Source: a virus. Taken from it: a stretch of DNA of 56,490 nt. The notes under the pieces were generated by a model that saw nothing but the letters and a program-made list of their open reading frames with translations, ran no database searches and was not told the origin of the DNA. How positions within the stretch are numbered: the stretch's first letter is position 1; every line of letters begins with the position of its first letter. Positions 15,423 to 23,390 of the stretch are shown in pieces. The stretch spans positions 1 through 56,490 of IMG/VR virus record IMGVR_UViG_3300038441_001278; one strand, given 5' to 3'. The translations under genes and the position numbers were made by a program.

Positions 15423-17726
15423 ATGCGCCACGTTGCCACTATCTCGCGAGCGCATAACTACCTCCGAATCTTTGGGTTCTACGGTGAGTTCGCCGCACAA
15501 GTAATACTGCCTTTCTGCCGGGCCAACCTTTACAAAATGGGGAAAGTGCCAATTCCTGGTACCGGTAGAACAAAGATGGAAGTGACTCATGTGTTTGCTC
15601 GGTCGAACTTTGACAAGAGTGAATACCGTCTCCCCGCAAGTTTGTTAAAAGAGTTCATCGCGTTCGCTCAGTATAAAGGCTATAACCCGTCTCGGGTTGA
15701 GCTGGTAACTGAACCGGAATTGGTTGGCAAGGACGTTCGATTTAAGTTTCGTCCTGGTTACGAGAACACCCGTCCCGGTCAGGATGAGTGGGTTAACTAC
15801 CAATTGGCTCCGGGTGCTGTGAAGGTTAACAACGCCTCCACAGGTTACGGTAAAGCGCTGGCCAACAGTACTCCGGTCAGAACAGCTAAAGGTTGGAAGC
15901 CCATCGGACAGGTCAAGATGAACGATCTGGTCATGGCACCTGACGGCTCTCACACGTACGTCACAGGGGTTTTCCCTCAAGGCGTGACACCAACGTACAA
16001 GCTGACCTTCGAGGACGGCAGGACGGTTGTGGCGTGTCCTGAGCACCAGTGGGAAGTCAGAGCGGATGGCTGGTCAAAATGGGAGGTTAAGACCACCCAA
16101 GAGTTAGTGGACAGCCCAGAGAAAGTCTGGCGCATTCCTTTAACGGCCAGTGAACGCAATCCTGATCGCGGCGACATTATCGACGCCTACCTGATCGGGC
16201 AAACAGATCGGTTCCTGACCGAGAAGTACCTCGAGGGTTCTCACTCTCAGCGCATGGGGTTGCTTCGTGGGTTGTTGGACGCTACAGGTGAGCCACAGGC
16301 CGATGGGTCAATCATCTATCGCTCCGACTACGGTACTAGCGCCAAGATGGTTCGTGATCTGGTGTGGAGTGTAGGGGGTGTTGCAAAAGCCCATTACTCT
16401 GATGGTGATAATTACGTTGTGATTACCCACCGGACCCCACATGTCTTGTTCACCTTTCAAGAAAAGGTGGAAGCGATGTGGGAACACGACAACCGTGATC
16501 TGGCGTTGCGGATTAATCGGATTGAGATCGATCGACCAGTTGAAACCACCTGCATCTCGGTGGAGCACGAATCAAAGTGCTTTGTGATCAAGGACTACCT
16601 CGTTACGCACAACACCTACATGGGCCTTCGGACAATGTTGTTGATGGGCAAGCGAACCCTGATTACGATTCAACCTCGGTACATCACCACTTGGATTAAA
16701 GCCTTGGGTGACATCATCGACCTGCAACCTGCCGATGTCTTGGTGTGGGAACAGGACCTGTGCTTGTTGCAGGAAGTGATGCTGAGGGGTGAGATCGATC
16801 CGAAGGTCATCATTGTGCCGATGACACGCATTGACGTGCACTTCAGGAACGAGAAGAAGGATCCCAAGACTCCGAGCCTAGACAAGATCTTTGAGAGCCT
16901 CCAGTGCGGTCTCAGGATCATTGACGAAGGTCACGAGGCGATTCACCAGGTCTGCATTTCGTTGATGTATGGTAACTTCCCCAAGCTGGTTGTGTTGTCT
17001 GCAACTCTGTCTGGCGATGATCCGTTCATTAACAAGATCTATCGGATCCTCTTCCCAATTCACATCCGGCTTAAGGAACCGGAGCCTGAGAACTACATCG
17101 ACATTGTCGCTTATCTGTACGACATCAACCCGCGACGTTATAACCTGAAGACCCAGCAGTTCGGTAGTTACAATGACCTAACCTGGGAACAGAGCATTCT
17201 GAACAATCGGACGGTCACCAACTTCTACTTTGAAGTGGCCAAGAAGATGTTCGAGGAGTATTACCTCGAATGCCGAGAGGAGGGCACTAAGTGTCTGTTC
17301 TTCTTCTCCAGGGTCAGCATGTGCGAGGCTATGCTCGAGATGTTCCTTAAGGAATACCCCGGCATGGACATCGTCACCTTCCACGGCGAGGATACCAAAG
17401 GTAAAGACGCCGATAAGTTGAAGTACATGAAACACGAGGTGGTCATTACGACACCTGGTAGTTGCGGAACGGGTAAGGACATTGATGGTTTAGTAACTGT
17501 GCTCTGTATGCATACGGTCGGTTCGACTCAACGCAACAAACAAATGATTGGGCGTTTACGTGACAAGGCGTTGAAGACATTCGACAACCGCATCACCCCA
17601 CGGTTCGTATTCGGGGTGTGTGCTAGCCAGCCTAAGCATAAAGAGTACTTCCGCAAACGTGAAGTCGCCTTTGAGGCGAAGAAGAAAACGTTTAAGGTGA
17701 TTGACTCTAACTGCGCACTCCAGTAG
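15423..17726 (+). CDS. UvsW-like superfamily 2 DNA helicase precursor with intein
   Basis: 767 aa as encoded, about 514 aa after intein removal, close to T4 UvsW in size. The Walker A motif reads S-T-G-Y-G-K (residues 139-144), then a 253-residue intein, then T398, so the P-loop is completed only after splicing. Other SF2 motifs: DEGH (501-504, motif II), SAT (526-528, motif III) and QMIGRLR (707-713, motif VI). UvsW-type enzymes unwind R-loops and branch-migrate recombination and replication forks; in phiKZ a helicase gene also follows gp74. The frame continues intact across both intein borders. Confidence 0.9.
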   Translation: MRHVATISRAHNYLRIFGFYGEFAAQVILPFCRANLYKMGKVPIPGTGRTKMEVTHVFARSNFDKSEYRLPASLLKEFIAFAQYKGYNPSRVELVTEPELVGKDVRFKFRPGYENTRPGQDEWVNYQLAPGAVKVNNASTGYGKALANSTPVRTAKGWKPIGQVKMNDLVMAPDGSHTYVTGVFPQGVTPTYKLTFEDGRTVVACPEHQWEVRADGWSKWEVKTTQELVDSPEKVWRIPLTASERNPDRGDIIDAYLIGQTDRFLTEKYLEGSHSQRMGLLRGLLDATGEPQADGSIIYRSDYGTSAKMVRDLVWSVGGVAKAHYSDGDNYVVITHRTPHVLFTFQEKVEAMWEHDNRDLALRINRIEIDRPVETTCISVEHESKCFVIKDYLVTHNTYMGLRTMLLMGKRTLITIQPRYITTWIKALGDIIDLQPADVLVWEQDLCLLQEVMLRGEIDPKVIIVPMTRIDVHFRNEKKDPKTPSLDKIFESLQCGLRIIDEGHEAIHQVCISLMYGNFPKLVVLSATLSGDDPFINKIYRILFPIHIRLKEPEPENYIDIVAYLYDINPRRYNLKTQQFGSYNDLTWEQSILNNRTVTNFYFEVAKKMFEEYYLECREEGTKCLFFFSRVSMCEAMLEMFLKEYPGMDIVTFHGEDTKGKDADKLKYMKHEVVITTPGSCGTGKDIDGLVTVLCMHTVGSTQRNKQMIGRLRDKALKTFDNRITPRFVFGVCASQPKHKEYFRKREVAFEAKKKTFKVIDSNCALQ
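15855..16613 (+). mobile_element. Class 3 intein (253 aa) in helicase Walker A motif
   Basis: Intein residues 145-397 of the precursor, inserted between K144 and T398 of GYGK/T. The first residue is Ala, not Cys or Ser (ALANSTPVRTAKGWKPIG). The class 3 WCT triad is present: Trp210 two residues after block B His208 (CPEHQW), Cys377 in block F (TTCISVE), and Thr395 in block G (VTHN), with terminal Asn397 and +1 Thr398. The central part keeps one LAGLIDADG-like motif, LLRGLLDATG (280-289), where the usual Asp-Gly is Thr-Gly, so the homing endonuclease is probably dead or a remnant. Splicing is predicted to use the block F Cys as first nucleophile. Confidence 0.88.
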
Positions 17727-17731
17727 TGCGC
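17713..17731 (+). terminator. Weak hairpin over the helicase stop codon
   Basis: A 7-bp stem GCGCACT / AGTGCGC with a 5-base loop spans the TAG stop. No T-run follows, so this may be an attenuator or mRNA end-stabilising structure rather than a true terminator. Confidence 0.3.
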
Positions 17732-17753
17732 GGTACCTTCATGAGTTACCGTT

Positions 17754-18167
17754 ATGAATAAGAAGGATACTTACCGGACGGTGATCCTACGCTGTCCTAA
17801 GGTAGGGTTGCTCAGTCAGGTTGTCGAAGACGCCTTGGAAGACGCGATGTTCTCAGCCCTGTCGTATGGGGATGAGATTCTGGAGGGCACCTACCTAGGT
17901 GTCTACCAGCGTTGCCTCGAAGATCAGTTCTACGAGATCGACGGGGACGTTACGTTCAATGGGAGTGAGGAAGAGCACATTAGTTTCAGGCGTGATCCCT
18001 ACTCCACGTTCCTTGGTTACTGCGATGAACTGACCAAAGCGTTGGAAACATTTGCTTTGGAAAATCGAACTGTGATTGATTTAGTACAGCGCCACCATTC
18101 CAATGGCGACATGCTACTACTCAAGAAACTTCCCAACCACTGGATAATTGCTGTAAAGGGAGGATGA
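17754..18167 (+). CDS. Small unknown acidic protein, 137 aa
   Basis: First of four close-packed small genes after the helicase. The start is the second of two nearby ATGs; the first (17742) opens a five-codon frame that ends within the next ATG region. The ribosome binding site is weak, so reinitiation from upstream is possible. It shares a layout with the next gene: LxCP near residue 14, an acidic helix V-V-E-x-x-L-E, an F-x-x-Y-C segment near the middle, and a C-terminal N-x-W-hydrophobic strand. This suggests an old duplication. Function unknown. Confidence 0.7.
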   Translation: MNKKDTYRTVILRCPKVGLLSQVVEDALEDAMFSALSYGDEILEGTYLGVYQRCLEDQFYEIDGDVTFNGSEEEHISFRRDPYSTFLGYCDELTKALETFALENRTVIDLVQRHHSNGDMLLLKKLPNHWIIAVKGG

Positions 18168-18168
18168 C

Positions 18169-18603
18169 ATGGCGTTGTTTGAAAAAGACGACCGCGTCAA
18201 GTTAATACCACTCCTACTAAAGTGCCCCGGCATTCACAATGCATCGCATGTTGTTACAGCGGTGGTTGAGGAAGGCCTCATCGAAATGATGATGGATAGT
18301 GGGGCTGCTGATGATTGGTTTGACGATGGCTGGTATTATGGTCATCTCAAGGACCGTCTGTGGGATGGTCACGGCAACATCATCTTGGCGGCACATGGTG
18401 AAGAACTCTGGAACTTCATGAGCAATCCTGAAATCGGGTTCATCAACTACTGCAACCAAGTAGACGATTTGATTACGGCTTTTTATACCCATAACGAAGA
18501 CGTGATCAACGCGGCATACAACGGGTACGACATTAAATCCATCAAGGTGGCTCGTGCCTACAAAAACCAATGGCTGCTGTTGGCCGAAGGAGTCAGATTA
18601 TGA
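18169..18603 (+). CDS. Small unknown acidic protein, 144 aa, likely paralogue of previous gene
   Basis: It starts one base after the previous stop codon, with GGAGG upstream. It shares with its neighbour LLKCP near residue 18, a V-V-E-E-hydrophobic helix, FINYCNQ near residue 87 (compare FLGYCDE), and a C-terminal NQWLLLAEG (compare NHWIIAVKG). It is very acidic, with a DDWFDDGWYYG stretch. No enzymatic motif. Co-expression with the helicase and its small neighbours is likely, but no function can be assigned. Confidence 0.72.
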   Translation: MALFEKDDRVKLIPLLLKCPGIHNASHVVTAVVEEGLIEMMMDSGAADDWFDDGWYYGHLKDRLWDGHGNIILAAHGEELWNFMSNPEIGFINYCNQVDDLITAFYTHNEDVINAAYNGYDIKSIKVARAYKNQWLLLAEGVRL

Positions 18604-18974
18604 GCATTCGTTCCCTGTTCGTCCCTACACCCGAAGTAGAGCAATACAGCAACTACTACCTGGTGCAGTTGCTGGCAAAAGAGCGTATTCGCTGCATCAT
18701 GGAAGGCGATCAGTTCAACGACATCAGCGGTGCGTTGGTTGAGCGCTATCTGGAAATCCCTCCGAAGCTGGTTCGCCAGGAAGATATCCAGAAGTACTGC
18801 AAGTCCGAAGGCAAGGTTATCTTGCAGTCGTTCGAGCGTTTCGAGAAAACGCCGCTGTACGCTGAAGCGATCCAGAACCTGAAGCCCTACGCCAACAACA
18901 AGTTCGAAATCACGAACGTTACCGCAGCCGGCATCGTCGTGTTGATCGAGGTTCCTGAACCGGCGGTCGCATGA
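18600..18974 (+). CDS. Small unknown protein, 124 aa
   Basis: The start at 18600 overlaps the previous stop as ATGA and has GAAGGAGT seven bases before it; an in-frame ATG at 18570 is rejected. The protein has a helical N-terminal half (LVQLLAKERIRCIMEGD), a YCKSEG segment near residue 76 and a hydrophobic C-terminal strand (AAGIVVLIEVPEP). The layout weakly echoes the two preceding genes, so it may be a third diverged member. Function unknown. Confidence 0.72.
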   Translation: MSIRSLFVPTPEVEQYSNYYLVQLLAKERIRCIMEGDQFNDISGALVERYLEIPPKLVRQEDIQKYCKSEGKVILQSFERFEKTPLYAEAIQNLKPYANNKFEITNVTAAGIVVLIEVPEPAVA

Positions 18975-19456
18975 AAAGCCTAACCATCAACTTAAACCCT
19001 GCAACACGGGAAGAGCTCTACGCAGACGTCAGTCCTGACTTCCTAGCGTTTATCCTGATGGAAGCGCTATTCAACGTCGTGAAGGATCTGCCCAACGCCA
19101 TGGCGGTGTACATGCCGGTGGTGGATGATCCCGAAGTCTACATGGACGATCCAGAAAGCAACGTCATGGCGTCGCTGGAGTTCCTCATGGAAGTCATGAA
19201 GGAGATGGATGCGAAGACGGGTGTCGATGTGACGAATGAGGTGTACCTCAACGACATCGCCACTGTGCACACCGCCTGGGTTACTACCAAGCTGTGTCTA
19301 GCGATAGAAACCGTCTCGCAGTTCAACGATCTGGCAACGTTAATGGTCCTGGGGGACATGTTACGGTTGCCGGAGTTCATGGCTAAACTGAACTTCTCCA
19401 CCACCCACTTAGGGGACAAAGTCATGTTCCTCCTGAGTGGCGCAATAGATCTGTAA
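18971..19456 (+). CDS. Small unknown acidic protein, 161 aa
   Basis: ATGA overlap with the preceding gene completes a four-gene coupled cassette. The product is acidic and largely helical, with Met-rich helices (LEFLMEVMKEMD, residues about 73-84) and a hydrophobic C-terminal end. No domain recognised. A hairpin just downstream closes the cassette. Confidence 0.72.
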   Translation: MKSLTINLNPATREELYADVSPDFLAFILMEALFNVVKDLPNAMAVYMPVVDDPEVYMDDPESNVMASLEFLMEVMKEMDAKTGVDVTNEVYLNDIATVHTAWVTTKLCLAIETVSQFNDLATLMVLGDMLRLPEFMAKLNFSTTHLGDKVMFLLSGAIDL

Positions 19457-19478
19457 GCAACACGTTCCTGTTAATGTT

Positions 19479-19506
19479 CCTAACGGTCCTTCCGGGATCC
19501 GTTAGG
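19479..19506 (+). terminator. Terminator hairpin before HNH gene
   Basis: CCTAACGG (19479-19486) pairs with CCGTTAGG (19499-19506); an inner TCC/GGA pairing with one bulge extends the stem. No strong T-run follows. Confidence 0.5.
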
Positions 19507-19546
19507 GATATGCTTGCCTGTCCCTACACTTCGAGGTATACGCATT

Positions 19547-20050
19547 ATGGAATTTCTAGAGACGATGCTCAGCACCCCAGAAATGAAACTGTATCGCGAG
19601 TTCGAATACCCGTTCACGCTTGGTATCATTAATGACACGCTGCGCTCTAAGGTTGCTCACGACCCCGACTACGAGGTCTTCATGCCGTTGGTGTACTTCC
19701 GGCACGAAGCAGCGTTAACGGTGCCTGGAGCGAACGTTAGAGTGGCCCCGTACCTGTACTTCATTAGCAACAAAGGTCGCATCGCCAACCTACGAAATTC
19801 CACGGATCCAAAGTTTGTTGATTGGAACCTCGATTCCAGCGGTTACCCGCACATCGTGACGAACATTAAGAAGAAGCCTGAACCCCTGACTATTCACCGG
19901 GCAATAGCGTGTGCCTTCTTACCAGTCCCTGACCATTTGGCAGGGCACCATCCAAAGGACTTGATCGTCAGTCATAAAGACAACGACAAGGCCAACTTCG
20001 ATATGGGCAACCTCCAATGGGTCATCCCACCTGAGAAACTCCACGCATAA
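19547..20050 (+). CDS. Free-standing HNH homing-type endonuclease
   Basis: 167 aa. The ATG at 19547 with GAGG ten bases upstream is preferred over a TTG at 19514. The C-terminal half has the HNH signature of phage homing enzymes: HRAIACAFLP, then VSHKDNDKANFDMGNLQWV (about residues 141-159), i.e. H...N...N-L-x-W. The middle region (GRIANLRN, then SGYPHIV) resembles the NUMOD4 domain that accompanies such HNH domains. It sits alone between two hairpins, not in an intron, beside a polymerase gene. Such genes cut relatives lacking them and spread by repair; they are usually dispensable to the phage. Confidence 0.85.
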   Translation: MEFLETMLSTPEMKLYREFEYPFTLGIINDTLRSKVAHDPDYEVFMPLVYFRHEAALTVPGANVRVAPYLYFISNKGRIANLRNSTDPKFVDWNLDSSGYPHIVTNIKKKPEPLTIHRAIACAFLPVPDHLAGHHPKDLIVSHKDNDKANFDMGNLQWVIPPEKLHA

Positions 20051-20057
20051 GGCATAG

Positions 20058-20101
20058 CCTCTCCTCCCCATTACGGGGAGGAGAGGTATAGCTTGTTTAT
20101 T
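20058..20101 (+). terminator. Strong terminator between convergent genes
   Basis: Perfect 12-bp stem CCTCTCCTCCCC / GGGGAGGAGAGG (20058-20086), then TTTATTTTTTTT on the plus strand. It lies between the HNH gene and the minus-strand polymerase subunit. Confidence 0.85.
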
Positions 20102-20110
20102 TTTTTTGCT

Positions 20111-21409
20111 TCAACCACGAATCGCTGTCTTCAGATCCAGACGCACAACCGTACCACCCGCGGTGTGAGCTGCCTTCATTCGTGTCAACATGGACGTAGT
20201 CGGGATAAGCACTACCTCAGCACTGATACGAGTTGCCAGCATACCCAGACTCTCACCACAGCAAACACGACAGTAGTTGCCGTCAGGCGTGGTGCAATAC
20301 TCGGTTACACGGATGGAGATCTTCTTGCCGATCAGTTTGTTGATGCTTTCTTCAGTAAGCAGTACAGCCTTACCGTCAACAATCTGATAGCCACCGATCC
20401 AACCTTTCTTGTTCTTGTCGTCGATACGGATCAACTCGCCCACCGGGCTACCGCAGTCTTCCATTGCGACAGAGGAACGACCCACCAGACGCAGGGTTTC
20501 TTTTACCTGAGCGCCACCGTCACCTGTTGCCATGGAACGGGAGTACGAACCCGCTACCGAGGTATTGATGTAGTCAACGATGTGCTTAGGGTCAATACCG
20601 GTGTTCAGCGACTGAGGCAAAGCCACCCAACCATCACCCGTGGCATTCGGTTCAATACCAAACGCCAAGAACATCCGCTTACGAGCCGTGTGAATAAACT
20701 TCTTGTTAATGAAGAAGTTCTTACTCGGACCCTTACGCTGGATCTCTTCGTCCATCTTTACCGCTTTGTCAACGATCTCGGTAAAGACAACCGGGTTGTT
20801 CAGCTCGTGCTTGTGCAGTTCGAACTGTTCATTGAGGAACTTAGTGATCGACGGATCAACCACCAGAATGTCCACGCCACCCGGTTTAATGAAGTGACTC
20901 CCCAACCCTTCGAGGAAGTTGCAGTTCTCGCTGAACTTCAGGCAGTCATCAACACTGGCCTTGCCTTCAGGAACTTCTTCACCCGGCTTAGGGTTGTCCA
21001 CCATCAAGCGGCTCAGCAGGCCTTCAATCAGGCCCTTGGTGAATTCCTTGTTGACGTAGTCCACCTTACCTTGGAAGGGTTCCCAGAAGAGGATCACGTT
21101 GAATAGGAACAACCCGAAGGTGGTCTTGACCGCAGTGTTCTTCAGGCAGGGGTGGAAGTCAGCAGGGAGATCCATCAGGAAGTCCATGTGGAAGAGAGGT
21201 ACCTTGGCATCCCCTTCAACCACTACGACTTCATCACCTACGAGGGTGTGGTACTTACCCCCTTCCACGAAGACCGCAAACGGGATCTTCTTGAAAGCCC
21301 CCGACGAGTCTTCGTCTTCAAACTGAATGGTGATCATGGACTGAAGTGCTGCTTTCAGCCCGTAACCCTTGTTATCAAAGCAGTGCTTGAGAAACTCGAG
21401 TTTAGTCAT
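20111..21409 (-). CDS. Second RNA polymerase beta' C-terminal-like subunit (virion polymerase, phiKZ gp80-like)
   Basis: 432 aa from the ATG at 21409, which overlaps the upstream gene by 8 bases; a TTG 33 bases earlier is less likely. The beta' zinc site is complete: C319 in MEDCGSPVG, then C372, C380 and C383 in C-x7-C-x2-C. It is preceded by LRLVGRSSVAMEDCG, very like bacterial 'QRLVDVAQDLVVTEDDCG'. The C-terminus (VVLIPTTSMLTRMKAAHTAGG, split at residues 399-419) matches 'SI.EPGTQLTMRTFHIGG'. The gene stops there, without the rest of beta'. Since a different beta' C-terminal gene accompanies the beta gene at 11003, this one is probably the virion polymerase subunit, as phiKZ gp80. Confidence 0.85.
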   Translation of the reverse strand: MTKLEFLKHCFDNKGYGLKAALQSMITIQFEDEDSSGAFKKIPFAVFVEGGKYHTLVGDEVVVVEGDAKVPLFHMDFLMDLPADFHPCLKNTAVKTTFGLFLFNVILFWEPFQGKVDYVNKEFTKGLIEGLLSRLMVDNPKPGEEVPEGKASVDDCLKFSENCNFLEGLGSHFIKPGGVDILVVDPSITKFLNEQFELHKHELNNPVVFTEIVDKAVKMDEEIQRKGPSKNFFINKKFIHTARKRMFLAFGIEPNATGDGWVALPQSLNTGIDPKHIVDYINTSVAGSYSRSMATGDGGAQVKETLRLVGRSSVAMEDCGSPVGELIRIDDKNKKGWIGGYQIVDGKAVLLTEESINKLIGKKISIRVTEYCTTPDGNYCRVCCGESLGMLATRISAEVVLIPTTSMLTRMKAAHTAGGTVVRLDLKTAIRG

Positions 21410-22367
21410 CGGTGAGTACCAACCGGTTAATGAGTGATTCAACCTGCATCATCGCTTGGTAGTCAGTGACGATGTCGGCGAGATAACGGATCAGCTTGTC
21501 TTTCAATACCGGTGTGTTCAGCTCACTGGCCAGGAAGATCGCCATGACTTCTTTACCGTACTGGATCATGTTGTCCGAAGTAGGTTCGTCAGTGAGGCGT
21601 TCCAGCTCACGGCGGTAGAAGTTCAGGAAGCTTTGAACAGACCCACCCACAGAACCGTTGTTACGGATGTGTTTGTAAGCCAGCGTTCCGTCCAGCAGCT
21701 CTTTGTTCTGGATGACCCGCTTTACGATCATCTGTGGGGGCATCTCAGTGATGTCCTCTTGCAACAGAGCGTCACGGATGGCTTTGAGCGTAACCTCGCT
21801 CACATCGTCTACCATGAGCTCGTAGACATCAATGTCGAAGTTCATACCCAGGTATTTCTGCATTACCATCAGGTAACGTTCTTTCGGTGGGATGTCCGCC
21901 GAGTCCAGAACGTCAGCCAGACCAATGAGGTCTTGGTAGTTGTGCAGGTCGTAGAACAGGGAGACCAATTGACACAGTTCGGTCAGACGCTCTTGACTGA
22001 CTTCGTCTTCGTTGAGCGTGAAGCCCATCTTCACCAGCGTTTCGATTATATTGCCGGTTATGAGCTGAAACAGGTTATTTTTCTTTTCAGCGGTATGGAC
22101 AGTGTCATCGACCAACATACCCAAAACCACGTTCGGCAGCAGGGAGTCAACGCGATCACCGTCGTAGCTCTCGTCGTCTTCGAGGTCACCGACAGATGAT
22201 TCACCTGCTGGCATTCCGAGGAGAATTAAATTGAACCCCTCGGTTAATATTCTAGCTTGGGGCTCGGGAATAGAAGCCTTAAAGTCAGTCCAGATCCCGC
22301 CGATGAGGGTGGCGGCAAGATCTTCATCCTCATGCATCACTACCGCATCTTGGCTCTCAATAATCAT
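21402..22367 (-). CDS. Unknown protein upstream of virion polymerase subunit, 321 aa
   Basis: Its last 8 bases overlap the start of the beta'-like gene, so the two are coupled. The product is acidic and helical throughout, with a DLEDDESYDGD patch near residue 65, and has no zinc site, Walker motif or membrane segment. It may be an accessory or assembly partner of the polymerase fragment; that rests only on the coupling. It diverges from the 317-aa gene with 42 bases between starts, so promoters must extend into the coding regions. Confidence 0.75.
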   Translation of the reverse strand: MIIESQDAVVMHEDEDLAATLIGGIWTDFKASIPEPQARILTEGFNLILLGMPAGESSVGDLEDDESYDGDRVDSLLPNVVLGMLVDDTVHTAEKKNNLFQLITGNIIETLVKMGFTLNEDEVSQERLTELCQLVSLFYDLHNYQDLIGLADVLDSADIPPKERYLMVMQKYLGMNFDIDVYELMVDDVSEVTLKAIRDALLQEDITEMPPQMIVKRVIQNKELLDGTLAYKHIRNNGSVGGSVQSFLNFYRRELERLTDEPTSDNMIQYGKEVMAIFLASELNTPVLKDKLIRYLADIVTDYQAMMQVESLINRLVLTDD

Positions 22368-22409
22368 TGGGGCTTTACCATTGGCTGTTAATTAAAAGGA
22401 ACATAGCAT

Positions 22410-23363
22410 ATGGCTACCAAACAAACTTCGCTGCGCGCAAACAAACAAGCCAAACGTCAGAAGCGCGCTAAGCAAAAGCAAGTACACGCCCGTAAAGAAG
22501 AGGCGTTCAGCAAGAAGATCATTGGTCGCCGTGAAATGGCCAAGCTGTACTCCGAACAGGCCACCGACGAAAGCATTGCCGATCAGGCCAATCGTCGTCT
22601 GAAGCAGCTGAAGAAGAAGGTTCGTCAGGGCAAGATGACCAAGGCTCAGTTCGACGAAGCCACCAGTATGGAAGACAAGCTGACCAACGTCATCGTCATG
22701 CAGAACATCAACGACGTGATCCCTGCGATCATCCGTGTGCACTCCGGCGTTGAAGTGTTCTGCCGTCTGGCTGACGAGAAGCGCTTCGAGATCACTCCTG
22801 AAGAACAAGCGCTGATCAACCGTTGCGATGAACAGATCACCAAGGTGACTGAAGACATCAACGCAATCGTGGCATTCGTCGATGGCAAGAAAGAGCCTGA
22901 AGATTACATGGACATCTTCATGCACTACACCGAGATGCTGGCGCGTCTGTTTGACGGTACCATCCCGGACATCATGTTGATGCTCACCCCACGTAAGCCG
23001 GAAATCGACGGTTACGCTGACGAGCACCACAACAAGGAAACCACCCCGATCTTCGAATACATGCGCACCCTGCACTGCGAGCGTATGGAAAAGGTTTTCC
23101 CCCTGTACCACACCCAGGTTTCCGCTGAAGGCGACGCGGCTGACGTGCTGCACAGCTACACCCCGGAAAACCCAATGCCTTCCGACCCTGTGATCGACGC
23201 TGATGTCGCTGACGCGGTTCTGCTCGAAGCTCCTGATGTCGAGAAAGATGTCGTGGGCGATGACACTGAACATCTTCTGTCCACCGATGCGAATGCCGAA
23301 CGCCTGCGCGAATCCATCGCCCAGCTCCAGGCCGGCGACGTTATCGAACAACCTGTTGCTTAA
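22410..23363 (+). CDS. Unknown protein with basic N-terminus, 317 aa
   Basis: First gene of the long plus-strand virion block; AAAAGGAA precedes the ATG. Residues 1-40 are very basic (Lys/Arg/Gln-rich, such as QAKRQKRAKQKQ), followed by a helical coiled-coil-like region (RRLKQLKKKVRQGKM, about 62-76) and an acidic C-terminal 75 residues (DADVADAVLLEAPDVEKD). Such charge polarity fits an assembly chaperone or scaffold-type protein, but no family is recognised. It is 27 bases upstream of the 574-aa gene. Confidence 0.75.
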   Translation: MATKQTSLRANKQAKRQKRAKQKQVHARKEEAFSKKIIGRREMAKLYSEQATDESIADQANRRLKQLKKKVRQGKMTKAQFDEATSMEDKLTNVIVMQNINDVIPAIIRVHSGVEVFCRLADEKRFEITPEEQALINRCDEQITKVTEDINAIVAFVDGKKEPEDYMDIFMHYTEMLARLFDGTIPDIMLMLTPRKPEIDGYADEHHNKETTPIFEYMRTLHCERMEKVFPLYHTQVSAEGDAADVLHSYTPENPMPSDPVIDADVADAVLLEAPDVEKDVVGDDTEHLLSTDANAERLRESIAQLQAGDVIEQPVA

Positions 23364-23390
23364 CTTCCACGCTTCAAGGAAACGTTGAAC

